DNA of 64,000 nt from Saccharothrix sp. ALI-22-I (GTDB lineage Bacteria; Actinomycetota; Actinomycetes; Mycobacteriales; Pseudonocardiaceae): the NCBI RefSeq assembly GCF_001984175.1, contig NZ_MTQP01000049.1, positions 80,543-144,542 on the forward strand. The letters run 5' to 3'. The translations under genes were made by a program, and so were the position numbers. The notes beneath the pieces were generated by a model that was not told the origin of the DNA, did not search any database, and saw only the letters and a list, made by a program, of their open reading frames with translations. Numbering within the stretch: the first letter of the stretch is position 1; each line of letters opens with the position of its first letter. This document shows positions 36,487-45,874 of this stretch, one piece after another.

Positions 36487-39400
36487 ATGGCACGTCATGC
36501 CGCTAGCGGCTTGGTGCGTCGCGCCAGGCTCATGCTTGTCGCCCTGCTTGCGTGCGCGTCGCTCGGTCCACCACTGGCGACCCAGGCAGCCGCCGCGGAA
36601 CCCGATGCCCTGATCAACCCGGGGTTCGAGTCGGGGAACCTGACCGGGTGGACGGCGCAGGGACAGGCGTTCTCGAACGCCGTGTCCACGGAACCCGGCT
36701 GGGGTTGGGGCTGTTGCTTCAACCAGCAGGGAACCCATCACCTGTGGGGTTTCAAGAGTGGTGGTGACGCGGCGACCGGCACCCTCACCTCGGACCCGTT
36801 CACCGTGTCGGGCACCGGTGTGGTCAGCCTGTTGATCGGCGGAGGCCGCGACGAGGCCAACCTGTACGCGGCACTGACCACCTCCGACGGCACCGTGATC
36901 CGGAAAGCGACCGGCGCCGACGACGAGGCGTACCGCAGGGTCACCTGGGACGTCCGCGACCGCCTGGGCCAGCAGTTACGGATCAAGCTGGTCGACCAGT
37001 CCACCGGCGGCTGGGGCCACATCAACCTCGACGACGTCCGCATCGGACTCGACCAGCCGGCGAGCAGCGGCGCCACCAACCCGGGATTCGAGACCGGGAA
37101 CCTGACAGGGTGGACAGCGCAAGGACAGGCGTTCACCACCGCGCTGACCACCGACACCACCTGGGCTTGGGGCTGCTGCTTCAACCAGCAGGGGACCCAT
37201 CACCTGTGGGGTTTCAAGAGCGGTGGTGACGCGGCGACCGGCACCCTTACCTCGGACCCGTTCACCGTGACAGGCACCGGTGTGGTCAGTGTCCTGGTCG
37301 GCGGTGGCCGCGACGAGGCCAACCTGTACGCAGCGCTGACCACGGTCGACGGAACGGTCCTGCACAAGGCGACCGGCGCCGACGACGAGGCGTACCGCAG
37401 GGTCGCCTGGGACGTCCGCGACCGCCTGGGGCAGCAGCTGCGGATCAAGCTGGTCGACCAGTCCACCGGCGGCTGGGGCCACCTGAACTTCGACGACCTC
37501 CGCGTCGGACTCGACCAGCCCATCGGCACCACCGCCGCCCACTGGGACTTCCGGGAGGGCTCGGGCGCCTCGACCGTCGAACGGGTCAGCGGCCAGGCCG
37601 ACCCGATCAGCTACGTGTTCAACCAGGCCGTCTACAAGCCCAAGAGCGACCCGCTGTGGCAGCCCGCGAACGACGGCAAGGGCGTGCTGTCAAAGGCGCT
37701 GCTGTTCGACGGCTACTCGACCTGGGTCAGCCGCAGCGCCGGGGCGATGCCGTTGGAGCAGAACGCCCTGACCGTCGAGGCGTGGGTCGCGCCGCAGGGC
37801 TTCGAGTGGGGCGACGAGGGCAAGGTCTCCGCGATCGTCAACCAGCAGGAGCAGACCGCGAACCGGGGCTTCTCCCTCGGCGTCGGACGGCACGGCACCT
37901 GGAAGTTCGGGATCGGCACGGGTGACGCCTGGCGCGAGGTGACCACCCCCGCGTCGGCCGCCCTGCGCACCGGCGCGTGGGCGCACCTGGTCGCCACGTT
38001 CGACCCGGCCCAGGGTCGGATGCGGCTCTACCTCAACGGCGCACAGGTGGCCGAGACGGCCACCCCGACCGGCGCCCGGCTCCAGCAGGCCGGTGTGCCG
38101 CTGCTGATCGGCAAGCACAACCAGCCGGTGATCATCAACGGCACCTTCGCGGTGAACATGTTCAGCGGGCTCATCGACGAGGTGAAGCTCCACCGGAAGG
38201 CTCTGACCCCCGCCGAGGTCGCCGCCGACCACGCCGCGGCCCTGGCGACCTTCTCCGGGGGGACGATCCCTGCGGCCGACATGGTGCAGGACCGCTCACG
38301 CTACGACGGGGACAAGTACCGCCCCGGGTACCACTTCACCGCGCCCAACCACTGGATGAACGAGCCGCACTCCCCGATCTTCGCCAACGGCCAGTACCAC
38401 CTGTTCTACCAGCACAATGTGCACGGCCCGTACTGGCACAACATCAGCTGGGGGCACGCGGTCAGCAAGGACCTGGTGCACTGGAGGGATCTCCCGGTCG
38501 CGCTGGCGCCCACCGCGGGCAGCGTCGCCCCCGACGGGGTGTGGTCCGGCGGCGCGACCGTCGACCAGAACGGCGACCCGGTGCTGTTCATCACCGCGGG
38601 CGACGACTCCAAGCGCCCCAACCAGGCCACGGGCATCGCCCGCCCGGTGAACCCGGACGACCCCGACCTCGTGGAGTGGCGGATGGACCCCGACCTGGTG
38701 ACCGAGCAGCAGGCCGACCTCGACGTCGGCGCCGGGCGCAAGGTCCGGTTCGGGGAGTTCCGCGATCCGTACGTGTGGCAGGAGGGTGACACCTGGTTCC
38801 AGTTGGTCGGGTCCGGCGTCCAGACCACCGCCGGCGGCGATGTCGGCGGCACCGCGCTGCTGTACACCTCGACCAACCTCACCGACTGGACCTACGCCGG
38901 TCCGCTCATGACCGGTGACGTCGTCGCCCACCCCAAGACGGGGCAGGTGTGGGAGCTGCCGGTGCTGCTGCCGATCGGCAAGGACGCCTCGGGCCGGCAG
39001 AAGCACGCGTTCGTGGTCAACCCGGCCTTCACCAGCGCGAGCCCGCACAGCAGCAAGAACACCTTCTACTGGGTCGGCACCTGGGACGCGAACGCCCGCC
39101 GCTGGACACCCGACACCGCCACGCCGAAGCTGTTCGACTACGGCGAGCACTTCACCGGCCCCAGCGGCACGGTGGGCCCGGACGGCAGGGCCCTGCTGTT
39201 CAGCATCACCCAGGACCGCCGCACCGAACAGGCGCACCACGACGCCGGGTGGGCCCACAACGCCGGCCTGCCGGTGGAGCTCGGCGCGCGTCCCGACGGC
39301 GACCTCGGGATCAACCCGGTCCGCGAGGTGTCCGCCCTGCACACCGGGGCGCCGCTGCTGGACGTGCAGACCCCGACGGGCATCGACGCCGTCAACAGCC

Positions 39401-39813
39401 AACTGGCAGCGGTCAAGGGAGACATGCTGCACATCCGGCTGACCATGAAACCGGGCACGGCCCAGCGCTTCGGACTGGACGTGCTGCGCAGCCCCGGTGA
39501 GGAGGAGCGCACCAGGCTGTTCCACGACGTCGGCAGCGGCCAGTTCGGCGTGGACCGGACGCGCTCGGGCAACCGGTCCAGCCTCGACGCCGACCTCGGC
39601 GTCCACAGCGGACCGCTGGCGTTGGAGGGCGGCAAGGTCACGCTCGACGTCTTCGTCGACCGGTCGTCGATCGAGGCGTTCGCCAACTCGCACAAGTCGA
39701 TCACGACCCGCGCGTACCCGCACCGCGACGACTCCCTCGGGCTGAGGCTGTTCGGCGACGGGGCGGTGATCGAGTCCATGACCGTCTGGCGCATGGGCGC
39801 CATGACCGGCTGA
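36487..39813 (+). CDS. Secreted GH32-family protein with tandem N-terminal modules and LamG domain; atypical active site
   Basis: A 1108-residue exported protein; ATG 36487 follows GAGGAGG. After a signal peptide (ends AAAAEPD, about 38) come two nearly identical 154-residue modules (about 44-197 and 198-351). A laminin-G/concanavalin-like domain (about 352-595; AHWDFREGSGASTVERV, LIDEVKLHRKALTPAEV) follows, then the GH32 propeller from about 612. RDP is present (EFRDPYVW), but the nucleophile motif is HWMNEPHSP with Glu626 in place of Asp, and the EC motif is WELPVLLP with Leu for Cys. The C-terminal sandwich carries VFVDRSSIEAF. Substrate may be a fructan variant or a fructotransferase reaction; this is inference. 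It is divergent from the other secreted GH32. Confidence 0.85.
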   Translation: MARHAASGLVRRARLMLVALLACASLGPPLATQAAAAEPDALINPGFESGNLTGWTAQGQAFSNAVSTEPGWGWGCCFNQQGTHHLWGFKSGGDAATGTLTSDPFTVSGTGVVSLLIGGGRDEANLYAALTTSDGTVIRKATGADDEAYRRVTWDVRDRLGQQLRIKLVDQSTGGWGHINLDDVRIGLDQPASSGATNPGFETGNLTGWTAQGQAFTTALTTDTTWAWGCCFNQQGTHHLWGFKSGGDAATGTLTSDPFTVTGTGVVSVLVGGGRDEANLYAALTTVDGTVLHKATGADDEAYRRVAWDVRDRLGQQLRIKLVDQSTGGWGHLNFDDLRVGLDQPIGTTAAHWDFREGSGASTVERVSGQADPISYVFNQAVYKPKSDPLWQPANDGKGVLSKALLFDGYSTWVSRSAGAMPLEQNALTVEAWVAPQGFEWGDEGKVSAIVNQQEQTANRGFSLGVGRHGTWKFGIGTGDAWREVTTPASAALRTGAWAHLVATFDPAQGRMRLYLNGAQVAETATPTGARLQQAGVPLLIGKHNQPVIINGTFAVNMFSGLIDEVKLHRKALTPAEVAADHAAALATFSGGTIPAADMVQDRSRYDGDKYRPGYHFTAPNHWMNEPHSPIFANGQYHLFYQHNVHGPYWHNISWGHAVSKDLVHWRDLPVALAPTAGSVAPDGVWSGGATVDQNGDPVLFITAGDDSKRPNQATGIARPVNPDDPDLVEWRMDPDLVTEQQADLDVGAGRKVRFGEFRDPYVWQEGDTWFQLVGSGVQTTAGGDVGGTALLYTSTNLTDWTYAGPLMTGDVVAHPKTGQVWELPVLLPIGKDASGRQKHAFVVNPAFTSASPHSSKNTFYWVGTWDANARRWTPDTATPKLFDYGEHFTGPSGTVGPDGRALLFSITQDRRTEQAHHDAGWAHNAGLPVELGARPDGDLGINPVREVSALHTGAPLLDVQTPTGIDAVNSQLAAVKGDMLHIRLTMKPGTAQRFGLDVLRSPGEEERTRLFHDVGSGQFGVDRTRSGNRSSLDADLGVHSGPLALEGGKVTLDVFVDRSSIEAFANSHKSITTRAYPHRDDSLGLRLFGDGAVIESMTVWRMGAMTG
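36616..37539 (+). repeat. 462-bp tandem duplication coding two identical-length modules
   Basis: Units 36616-37077 and 37078-37539 have the same length (462 bp, 154 codons) and long stretches of identical or near-identical bases, for example around the HHLWGFKSGGDAATGTLTSD codons. High nucleotide identity indicates recent duplication or ongoing gene conversion. Confidence 0.8.
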
Positions 39814-39820
39814 TCCGCCC

Positions 39821-39857
39821 GTCCGGCACCGCGCGGAGCACCCGCGCGGTGCCGGAC
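39821..39857. terminator. Terminator hairpin after GH32
   Basis: A 16-bp perfect stem (39821-39836 with 39842-39857) and a 5-nt loop, eight bases after the GH32 stop. It separates the GH32 from the downstream LacI gene, which therefore needs its own promoter in 39858-39943. Confidence 0.75.
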
Positions 39858-39943
39858 CCGTGCACCGGGACCGTACTGTTGTCGCAGGCGGGAGGCCGCG
39901 GTCGGGGCGCACTCGGCCCTCCGCGAGTGGACGAGGGGTGACG

Positions 39944-40978
39944 ATGACGAGTGGACGACGGGTGACCATGGCCGATGTCGCCCGCAGCGCGGGCGTGTCG
40001 CCGACGACGGCGTCGTTCGTGCTGTCCGGGCGGGAGGGCGTGCGGATCTCCGAGGCCGCCCGCGCCAGGGTCAGGGAGGCGGCCGAGGCGCTCGGCTACC
40101 GTCCCAACGCGACGGCCCGCAGCCTGCGCACCAAGAGCACCAAGACAATCGGTTTCGTCTCCTACGGGATCACCACGACCCCGTTCGCGGGCGACGTGGT
40201 CCGCGGTGCCCTGGAGGCGGCGGCGGAACGCGACCACGCGCTGATCATCACCGAGACCGGCGGAACGGGTTCCTCGGAGTCCGCGGTGGTCAACGTGCTG
40301 CTGGACCGGCAGGCCGACGCCGTGATCCTGGCGACCATGTTCACCCGCTACGTCGTTCCGCCGAAGGAACTGCACGGACGCCGGGTCGTCCTGCTCAATT
40401 GCCTGGCCCCGGGCTTCGACGCGCCGTCGGTGGTCCCCGACGAGATCGAGGCCGGTCGGACGGCCGGCCGCGTGCTGCTCGACGCCGGCCACCGCTCGGG
40501 GATCTGGGCGATCGGCGGCCACCAGGCCGTGCCCGCGACCCCGGAGGGCATCTTCGCGGGCATCGAGCGGATGCGCGGTCTGCAGGAGGTCCTGCGGGCC
40601 GAACGGGCGATGCTCGACGGGGTGGTGGAGTGCGAGTGGAACGCCGAGGACGGGTACCGCGAAGTCCGGGCGCTGCTCACCTCGGGTATCCCGCTGCGGG
40701 GGCTGGTGTGCTCGACCGACCGCGTCTCGTTCGGGGCCTACCAGGCACTCGCCGAAGCGGGCCTGTCGGTTCCCGGGGACGTCTCGGTCATCTCCTTCGA
40801 CGACCAGGACATCGCCTCGTGGCTGCATCCCGCGCTGACCACCCTGGCCCTGCCGCACTACGAGATGGGACGTCGGGCGGTGGAGCTGGTCTTCGACGAG
40901 GAAGCGCAGGTCCCCGGTGTGCACCGGGTCTCGATGCCGCTGCGCGAGCGCGGATCGGTGGCCGCGCCGCGCCCGTGA
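39944..40978 (+). CDS. LacI-family repressor
   Basis: A 344-residue transcription factor. ATG 39944 is chosen over upstream candidates because GAGGGG lies 5 nt before it. The N-terminal helix-turn-helix is MADVARSAGVSPTTASFVLS with hinge NATARSLRTKSTKTIGFVSY; the rest is a periplasmic-binding-protein-like sensor (VISFDDQDIASWLHPALTT). It is paralogous to the LacI at 45875 (shared TTPxAGxxxRGA and ALPHYEMGxRA blocks). Placed between GH32 genes, it is a probable repressor of fructan utilisation, sensing sucrose, fructose or a fructo-oligosaccharide. Confidence 0.88.
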   Translation: MTSGRRVTMADVARSAGVSPTTASFVLSGREGVRISEAARARVREAAEALGYRPNATARSLRTKSTKTIGFVSYGITTTPFAGDVVRGALEAAAERDHALIITETGGTGSSESAVVNVLLDRQADAVILATMFTRYVVPPKELHGRRVVLLNCLAPGFDAPSVVPDEIEAGRTAGRVLLDAGHRSGIWAIGGHQAVPATPEGIFAGIERMRGLQEVLRAERAMLDGVVECEWNAEDGYREVRALLTSGIPLRGLVCSTDRVSFGAYQALAEAGLSVPGDVSVISFDDQDIASWLHPALTTLALPHYEMGRRAVELVFDEEAQVPGVHRVSMPLRERGSVAAPRP

Positions 40979-40981
40979 GCG

Positions 40982-41026
40982 GCGAAGGGCCGGTCGGGAA
41001 CACACCGTTCCCGACCGGCCCTTCGC
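40982..41026. terminator. Bidirectional terminator between LacI and GH32
   Basis: A 20-bp perfect stem (40982-41001 with 41007-41026) and 5-nt loop in the 61-bp gap between convergent genes. It would serve both. Confidence 0.8.
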
Positions 41027-41039
41027 AGGATGGGTGTGA

Positions 41040-42503
41040 TCAGCTCGCGGTGGTGCGCAGTTCGTCCCGGGATGTGGTGCTCGGCTGCCCACCGGCCTCC
41101 AGCTGCCACACGTCCACGATGTGGTCGGGCCCGCCGGTGGTGCGCAACCGCCAGGGGACGGGGCCGGTCGGGTAGCACCGCAGCGTCAGCGCTTCGCCGC
41201 TGCCCAGGAACACCTCCACGATCGAGCCGTCGACGATCACCCTGAGGTCCACCGCGCCGTCCGGTGCCCGCGCCCCGGACGGCGGGATCCGGTAGCGCCC
41301 CTTCAGGGCGCGGACGTCGAGTGAGGCGTGGTCGCGGTCCACGACGAGCTCGTCCGCGACCGGGTCGATGACGATGTCGAGGTGTTCGGCGCCATCCGCA
41401 GTGGTCTCCAGGCGCAGGCCGCACGGCGCGTCCGAACGCGGCCGCAACCGGGCGGTGAGGTCGAAGGCCGCGCCGACCGCGCCGAGGTCGTCCGCACCGG
41501 GATCCTCCGCGGAGGACCAGCCGGTGGCGTGCACGAGCTTGCGTGTGCGGTACCCGAGGACCTCGGTCGCGGGCTGCTGGCGCACTCGTCCGTCCTCGGT
41601 GAGCGAGACCTCCCGGGGAACGGTGAGGACGCCGGCCCAGCCCGCCGCGCGGGACCACTCCGTGTCGCGGGCCTCCCAGGACCAGCCCCACAGCAGCCAG
41701 CGGCCGTCGGGCGCGTGCAGCAGGGCCGGGGCGTACAGGTCCGGGCCGTGGTCGAGGGGCTGGTGACCGGTGGGGACGAACCGGTCCGCGTGCTCGGTGC
41801 CCACGTAGACGCGTGTGCTGCGCGGACCGGCGACGGCGTCCCACAGACTGACGACGAGGATCCCGCGGTCGCCGAAGGCGGCGTACTGGGGGCATTCCCA
41901 CCCGGTCCAGCCGTCCGCCGCGGGCGTGACACCCGGACCGTCGGCGAAGAACGGCCCGAGATACCGCCAGTCGACGAGGTCCGACGACTCGTACAGCAGC
42001 GCCGCGCCGCGTTCACCGGCGACGCTCGCGCCGACGAGCATCCGCCACCGATCGCCCTCGCGCCAGACGTAGGGATCGCGGTACATCGACGTGCCCTCGG
42101 GTGGCGTCGGGATCGCCAGGTCGGGCTGTTTGCGCCAGGTGATCCCCCCGTCCGCGGACTCTGCGGACGCGATCGGCTGCCACCAGCGGTCGGTGCGGTA
42201 GGCGGAGTAGAACGCCAGCATCCGTTCCCCGTCGGAGATCGCGTTGCCGGAGTAGCAGCCGTCGGCGTCGTCACCGCCGGGTGTGGGCGCCAGCGCCACC
42301 GGCAGTTCCTCCCAGGTGACGAGGTCGGTGCTGCGGTAGTGCCCCCAGTGCATGCCGGCGTGCTCGGGCCCGTTCGGGTTGTGCTGGAAGAACACGTGGT
42401 AGTGGCCGTCGTGGAAGACGAGGCCGTTGGGGTCGTTGATCCAGTTCCGCGGCGGCCTGAGGTGGACCGCGGGCAGGTGGACGTCGGGAGGTGGGGTCGA
42501 CAA
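41040..42503 (-). CDS. GH32 beta-fructofuranosidase without signal peptide
   Basis: About 487 residues. The start is uncertain: TTG 42503 has AAGGA 5 nt upstream, while an in-frame GTG at 42542 has none. Either way the protein begins near the conserved HLRPPRNWINDPNG (Asp nucleophile). MYRDPYVWREGD gives RDP and WTGWECPQYAAFG gives the EC motif. The C-terminal sandwich ends in IVDGSIVEVFLGSGEALT. With no signal peptide it should act in the cytoplasm on sucrose or short fructo-oligosaccharides brought in by the ABC importer. It is 64 bp downstream of the permease genes, on the same strand, so it is probably the last gene of the importer operon. Confidence 0.88.
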   Translation of the reverse strand: MSTPPPDVHLPAVHLRPPRNWINDPNGLVFHDGHYHVFFQHNPNGPEHAGMHWGHYRSTDLVTWEELPVALAPTPGGDDADGCYSGNAISDGERMLAFYSAYRTDRWWQPIASAESADGGITWRKQPDLAIPTPPEGTSMYRDPYVWREGDRWRMLVGASVAGERGAALLYESSDLVDWRYLGPFFADGPGVTPAADGWTGWECPQYAAFGDRGILVVSLWDAVAGPRSTRVYVGTEHADRFVPTGHQPLDHGPDLYAPALLHAPDGRWLLWGWSWEARDTEWSRAAGWAGVLTVPREVSLTEDGRVRQQPATEVLGYRTRKLVHATGWSSAEDPGADDLGAVGAAFDLTARLRPRSDAPCGLRLETTADGAEHLDIVIDPVADELVVDRDHASLDVRALKGRYRIPPSGARAPDGAVDLRVIVDGSIVEVFLGSGEALTLRCYPTGPVPWRLRTTGGPDHIVDVWQLEAGGQPSTTSRDELRTTAS

Positions 42504-42567
42504 AGGAGTCCTTCGGTCGGAAGGCCGCGCCGGAGTCGTCACGGCGCTGCGGAGGAGGAGCGGGTCG

Positions 42568-43479
42568 TCAGCCTTTGACGCCGCTGGAGGCGATGCTGTT
42601 GATGAAGGACCGCTGGAAGGCCAGGAACAGCGCGAGCACCGGAACCGTGATCATCGACGAGTACGCCATGATCTCGCCCCAGGAGGGGTTGAGCTGGAAG
42701 AAGTACTGGATCCCGACCATGACCGGGCGCAGTTCCTCCTGTTGGACGACCATGAGCGGCCACAGGTAGGAGTTCCACGCGGGCAGGAACGTCAGGATCG
42801 CCACGGTCGCGATCGCCGGACCCGACAGCGGCATGACGATCCGGCGGTAGATGCCGAACCACCCCGCGCCGTCGATCAACGCGGCCTCGTCGAGCTCCTT
42901 GGGGATGCTCTGGAAGTACTGGTGGAACAGGAAGATCGAGAATCCCCACGCGACGAAGGGCAGGATCTGCACCCGATAGGTGTCCAGCCAGCCCTCGGTG
43001 AGGGTGAGGCCGAACCCGTTCACCTCGAGCCACGGCAGTTCGTTGACCCACCAGACCAGGGGCAGCGCGAAGGTCTCGAACGGCACGATCAGTGTGGCGA
43101 TGATGACCGTGAGCAGGAACTTCCGGCCGCGCCAGCGCATCCTCGACAGGGCGAACGCCGCGAGGCTGTTCACCACGATGCCCAGCACGACGGTGATCGC
43201 GGAGACGGCGAGCGAGTTGAGCAGGAACCGCAGCGCGGGCACGCGGTCGAACACCGCGGTGTAGTTGGTGAGGGAGAGATCGCCGACCGGGAGGAAGGCG
43301 CGAGGGCCGGCGAGGTCGCCGAAGATCTGCTGGTCCGGCTTGAACGAGGAGACCAGCATGAACACCACGGGGAACGCGAAGAACAACGCGAGCACGACCC
43401 GTGTCGCGTGGACGGGCAGCCTCCGCCACGCGGTCGGGGGACCGGACGTCGCACCCGGCTGGGGTGACCTGGTCGCCAT
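42568..43479 (-). CDS. Carbohydrate ABC transporter permease, MalG type
   Basis: A 303-residue inner-membrane protein with six predicted TM segments and the EAA loop (FQSIPKELDEAALIDGAGWF) that contacts the ATPase. ATG 43479 follows AAGGA. Its start lies one base from the stop of the partner permease. It forms a heterodimeric channel with the gene at 43481 for CUT1-type oligosaccharide uptake. Confidence 0.92.
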   Translation of the reverse strand: MATRSPQPGATSGPPTAWRRLPVHATRVVLALFFAFPVVFMLVSSFKPDQQIFGDLAGPRAFLPVGDLSLTNYTAVFDRVPALRFLLNSLAVSAITVVLGIVVNSLAAFALSRMRWRGRKFLLTVIIATLIVPFETFALPLVWWVNELPWLEVNGFGLTLTEGWLDTYRVQILPFVAWGFSIFLFHQYFQSIPKELDEAALIDGAGWFGIYRRIVMPLSGPAIATVAILTFLPAWNSYLWPLMVVQQEELRPVMVGIQYFFQLNPSWGEIMAYSSMITVPVLALFLAFQRSFINSIASSGVKG

Positions 43480-43480
43480 G

Positions 43481-44416
43481 TCAGTCCTTCTCCCTGGTGA
43501 GGTAGCGCTGGGCGAGTGAGACGATCAGCACCAGCACGAAGAACACCAGCGAGATCGCGGAGGCGTACGCGGTCTGCTGCTGCTGGTACCCGCTGCGCAC
43601 GGCCTGGTAGACCAGGGTGGTGGTCGAGTCCAGCGGGCCGCCCTGGGTCATCACGTTGACCTGGGTGAACAGGCTGAACGCGGCGATGGTGATGGTGATC
43701 AGCACGAACGTGCGGGTCGCCCGCAGCCCCGGCCAGGTCACGTACCGGAAGCGCGTCCACCGGCTCACACCGTCGATGGAGGCCGCCTCGTACAGGTCGG
43801 CCGGGATGGTCTGGAGCCCGGCCAGCCAGATGATCATGTGGAAGCCGGCGCCCTGCCAGACGGACATGAACACGATCGCCGCCAGCGAGGTCGACGGGTC
43901 GTTCAACCAGTCGGGCCCTTCGACCTGCCCGAACGTGACCGCCTCGATGATCCGGTTGAGCAGACCGTCCTTCTGGTACAGCAACGTCCACACGATCGAC
44001 ACCACCACCATGGAGGTGACCACCGGGATGAAGTAGACGGTGCGGAAGAAGTTGGTGCCCCGGAAGCGCGCGTTGATCAGCAGGGCCAGCCCGAGGGCGA
44101 CACCCGCCTGGACGGGCACCACGAGGGCGGCGAAGACGAACGTGTTGAGCACCGAGCGGAGGAAGACCGGATCCTCGGCCAGCATGGCGAAGTTGCGCAG
44201 GCCGACGAAGCGGGCGGGTGTGGGTGAGACCAGGCGGGCACTGGTGAAGGCCAGCACGAACGCCAGGCCGATCGGGATGACGACGAAGACCAGCAGCAGC
44301 AGGACCGCGGGGGCGGCCATGGCGACGGCGGCGATGCCCTCGCGGCGTCGGGCGTCGGCCTGCGTGATGCTGTGCGCGCGTCGCAAGCGCACGCGGAGGG
44401 GGACAGCGGCGGTCAA
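43481..44416 (-). CDS. Carbohydrate ABC transporter permease, MalF type
   Basis: A 311-residue permease. The start is a TTG at 44416 supported by GGAGG at 5 nt. It shows the typical N-terminal TM (VAMAAPAVLLLLVFVVIPIG) and the EAA loop LQTIPADLYEAASIDGVSRW. Partner of the MalG-type subunit. It lies 75 bp after the solute-binding protein, with a hairpin between, which would explain lower expression of channel than of binding protein. Confidence 0.92.
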   Translation of the reverse strand: MTAAVPLRVRLRRAHSITQADARRREGIAAVAMAAPAVLLLLVFVVIPIGLAFVLAFTSARLVSPTPARFVGLRNFAMLAEDPVFLRSVLNTFVFAALVVPVQAGVALGLALLINARFRGTNFFRTVYFIPVVTSMVVVSIVWTLLYQKDGLLNRIIEAVTFGQVEGPDWLNDPSTSLAAIVFMSVWQGAGFHMIIWLAGLQTIPADLYEAASIDGVSRWTRFRYVTWPGLRATRTFVLITITIAAFSLFTQVNVMTQGGPLDSTTTLVYQAVRSGYQQQQTAYASAISLVFFVLVLIVSLAQRYLTREKD

Positions 44417-44441
44417 CTAGACCTCCGGACAGGGACGGGCG

Positions 44442-44475
44442 CGCCTGGTGGAGACGATCAGGTCACCACCAGGCG
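44442..44475. promoter_or_regulatory. Intercistronic stem-loop between binding protein and permeases
   Basis: CGCCTGGTGG (44442-44451) pairs with CCACCAGGCG (44466-44475) across 14 nt. It is in the 75-bp gap between genes of one operon, where such structures commonly stabilise the upstream mRNA segment or attenuate transcription. Confidence 0.5.
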
Positions 44476-44491
44476 GGCGGGGCGGGGACCG

Positions 44492-45790
44492 TCAGTCGGC
44501 GTAGAAGTTGTTCATCTTCAAGTTGGCGTCGATCTGCTTGACCGCCTCGCCCAGCGCCGAGTCGGGATCGGCGCCCGCGACGATGTCCTTGGCGGTCTTC
44601 TCGAACACCGAGGAGATGAACGGGTACGCGGGCGTCACCGGGCGCACCACGGCGAAGTCCCGGGCCGCCCGGACCAGAGGCTCATACCGGCCACCGGGTT
44701 CGTAGCCGGGGATCTGCGCAGCGGCGGCGTCCGTCGCGGGAATGGTGCCGACCGCCTTGGCGAACTCGGTGAAGTACTTCGTCTTGCGGGTGAACTCCAG
44801 GAACGCGCGTGCGCCCTCCGGCTTCGCGCAGTTCGAGCTCATGGCCCACTGCCAGGAGGCGCCGCCGATCTTCGGCCCCTTGCCGAAGTCCACCGGCGGC
44901 AGGATCAGCAGGTCGTCGCCCAGTTTCTCGACGTTCTTGGCCGCGCTCCAGCTGCCGTCCCACTCGATGGCCGACTTGCCGTTGAGGAAGTCGTCGTTGG
45001 GGCTGGCGCCCGACTTCTGGGCCATGTACCCGTCGGTGACCAGGGAGCGGAACCACTTCGCCCAGTCGAGCGCCTCAGGCCCGTTGAGCGCGCCTTCCGC
45101 GGTCTTGTAGTCGTCGCGGTCGACCAGGTCGCCGCCGAAGCTCTGCAACTGCGGGGAGTACGCGTAGGGCCACCACTCGCCGCTGCCCCCGGTGCCCATC
45201 TCCAACGGGTACTCGAACTTGCCGGAGGCCTTGAGGTCGGCCAGCGCCGAGGCGAACTCCGCACGGGTCCACGGCTGCTCCGGGGTCGGGATGCGGATGC
45301 CGTTCTCGTCGAGCACCGACTTGCGGGCGAACATCGTCAGCGCCACGTCGTAGAAGCCGAAGGCGTAGACCTTGTCCTGGTACTTGCCCACCGTGCTGGG
45401 CAGTTGGTCGTCCAAGGGAACCTCGCCACCCGAGAGCTCCAACGGGGCCAGGTACCCGCCCCAAGCCCAGTTGGGCACGTTGGGGCCGTCCACGTCGAGG
45501 ATGCAGGGCAGCTTCTTCGACGACGACGAGGCGACGACCGCGTCGTTGTAGGAACCCTGGGGGAACGCCTCGATCTCGACCTTGTACGTGGTCTGGCTCG
45601 CGTTGAAGTCGTTGACCACCTTCTCCACGACGTCGTACTCGGCGGCGTTGCCCGCGTTGTGGGTCCACAACTTCAGGACGCCTCCCTCGGAGCCCGAACC
45701 GCCGTCGGCGCCGCCGCAGCCCGCGAGTACGGCCGTCGTGGTGACGGCCACTAGACTCGCTGTGACGAGCCGTCTGGTCTTGGCATTCAT
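44492..45790 (-). CDS. Sugar ABC transporter substrate-binding lipoprotein
   Basis: A 432-residue extracytoplasmic solute-binding protein of the CUT1 class. ATG 45790 has GGAGG five bases upstream. The lipobox is LAGC with Cys25 as the lipidated residue. Typical motifs include PSTVGKYQDKVYAFGFYD, NGKSAIEWDGSW and ARAFLEFTRKTKYFTEF. It delivers a sugar, probably a fructo-oligosaccharide or sucrose, to the MalF/MalG-type permeases. No ATP-binding subunit is encoded nearby; a shared MsiK-like ATPase elsewhere is expected, as in streptomycetes. Confidence 0.92.
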   Translation of the reverse strand: MNAKTRRLVTASLVAVTTTAVLAGCGGADGGSGSEGGVLKLWTHNAGNAAEYDVVEKVVNDFNASQTTYKVEIEAFPQGSYNDAVVASSSSKKLPCILDVDGPNVPNWAWGGYLAPLELSGGEVPLDDQLPSTVGKYQDKVYAFGFYDVALTMFARKSVLDENGIRIPTPEQPWTRAEFASALADLKASGKFEYPLEMGTGGSGEWWPYAYSPQLQSFGGDLVDRDDYKTAEGALNGPEALDWAKWFRSLVTDGYMAQKSGASPNDDFLNGKSAIEWDGSWSAAKNVEKLGDDLLILPPVDFGKGPKIGGASWQWAMSSNCAKPEGARAFLEFTRKTKYFTEFAKAVGTIPATDAAAAQIPGYEPGGRYEPLVRAARDFAVVRPVTPAYPFISSVFEKTAKDIVAGADPDSALGEAVKQIDANLKMNNFYAD

Positions 45791-45874
45791 GGTTCCTCCA
45801 TCGTGCTGGGCTGGTTCTCGTCGGGCGGCCGGTGCAAGCGGCCGCCCACTTGTGTCGATCCGTCGCTCCGGTGG

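Noticed and set aside
36616..37539. Tandem repeat considered as CRISPR or satellite
   Set aside because: Only two 462-bp units and fully in coding frame; it encodes duplicated protein modules.
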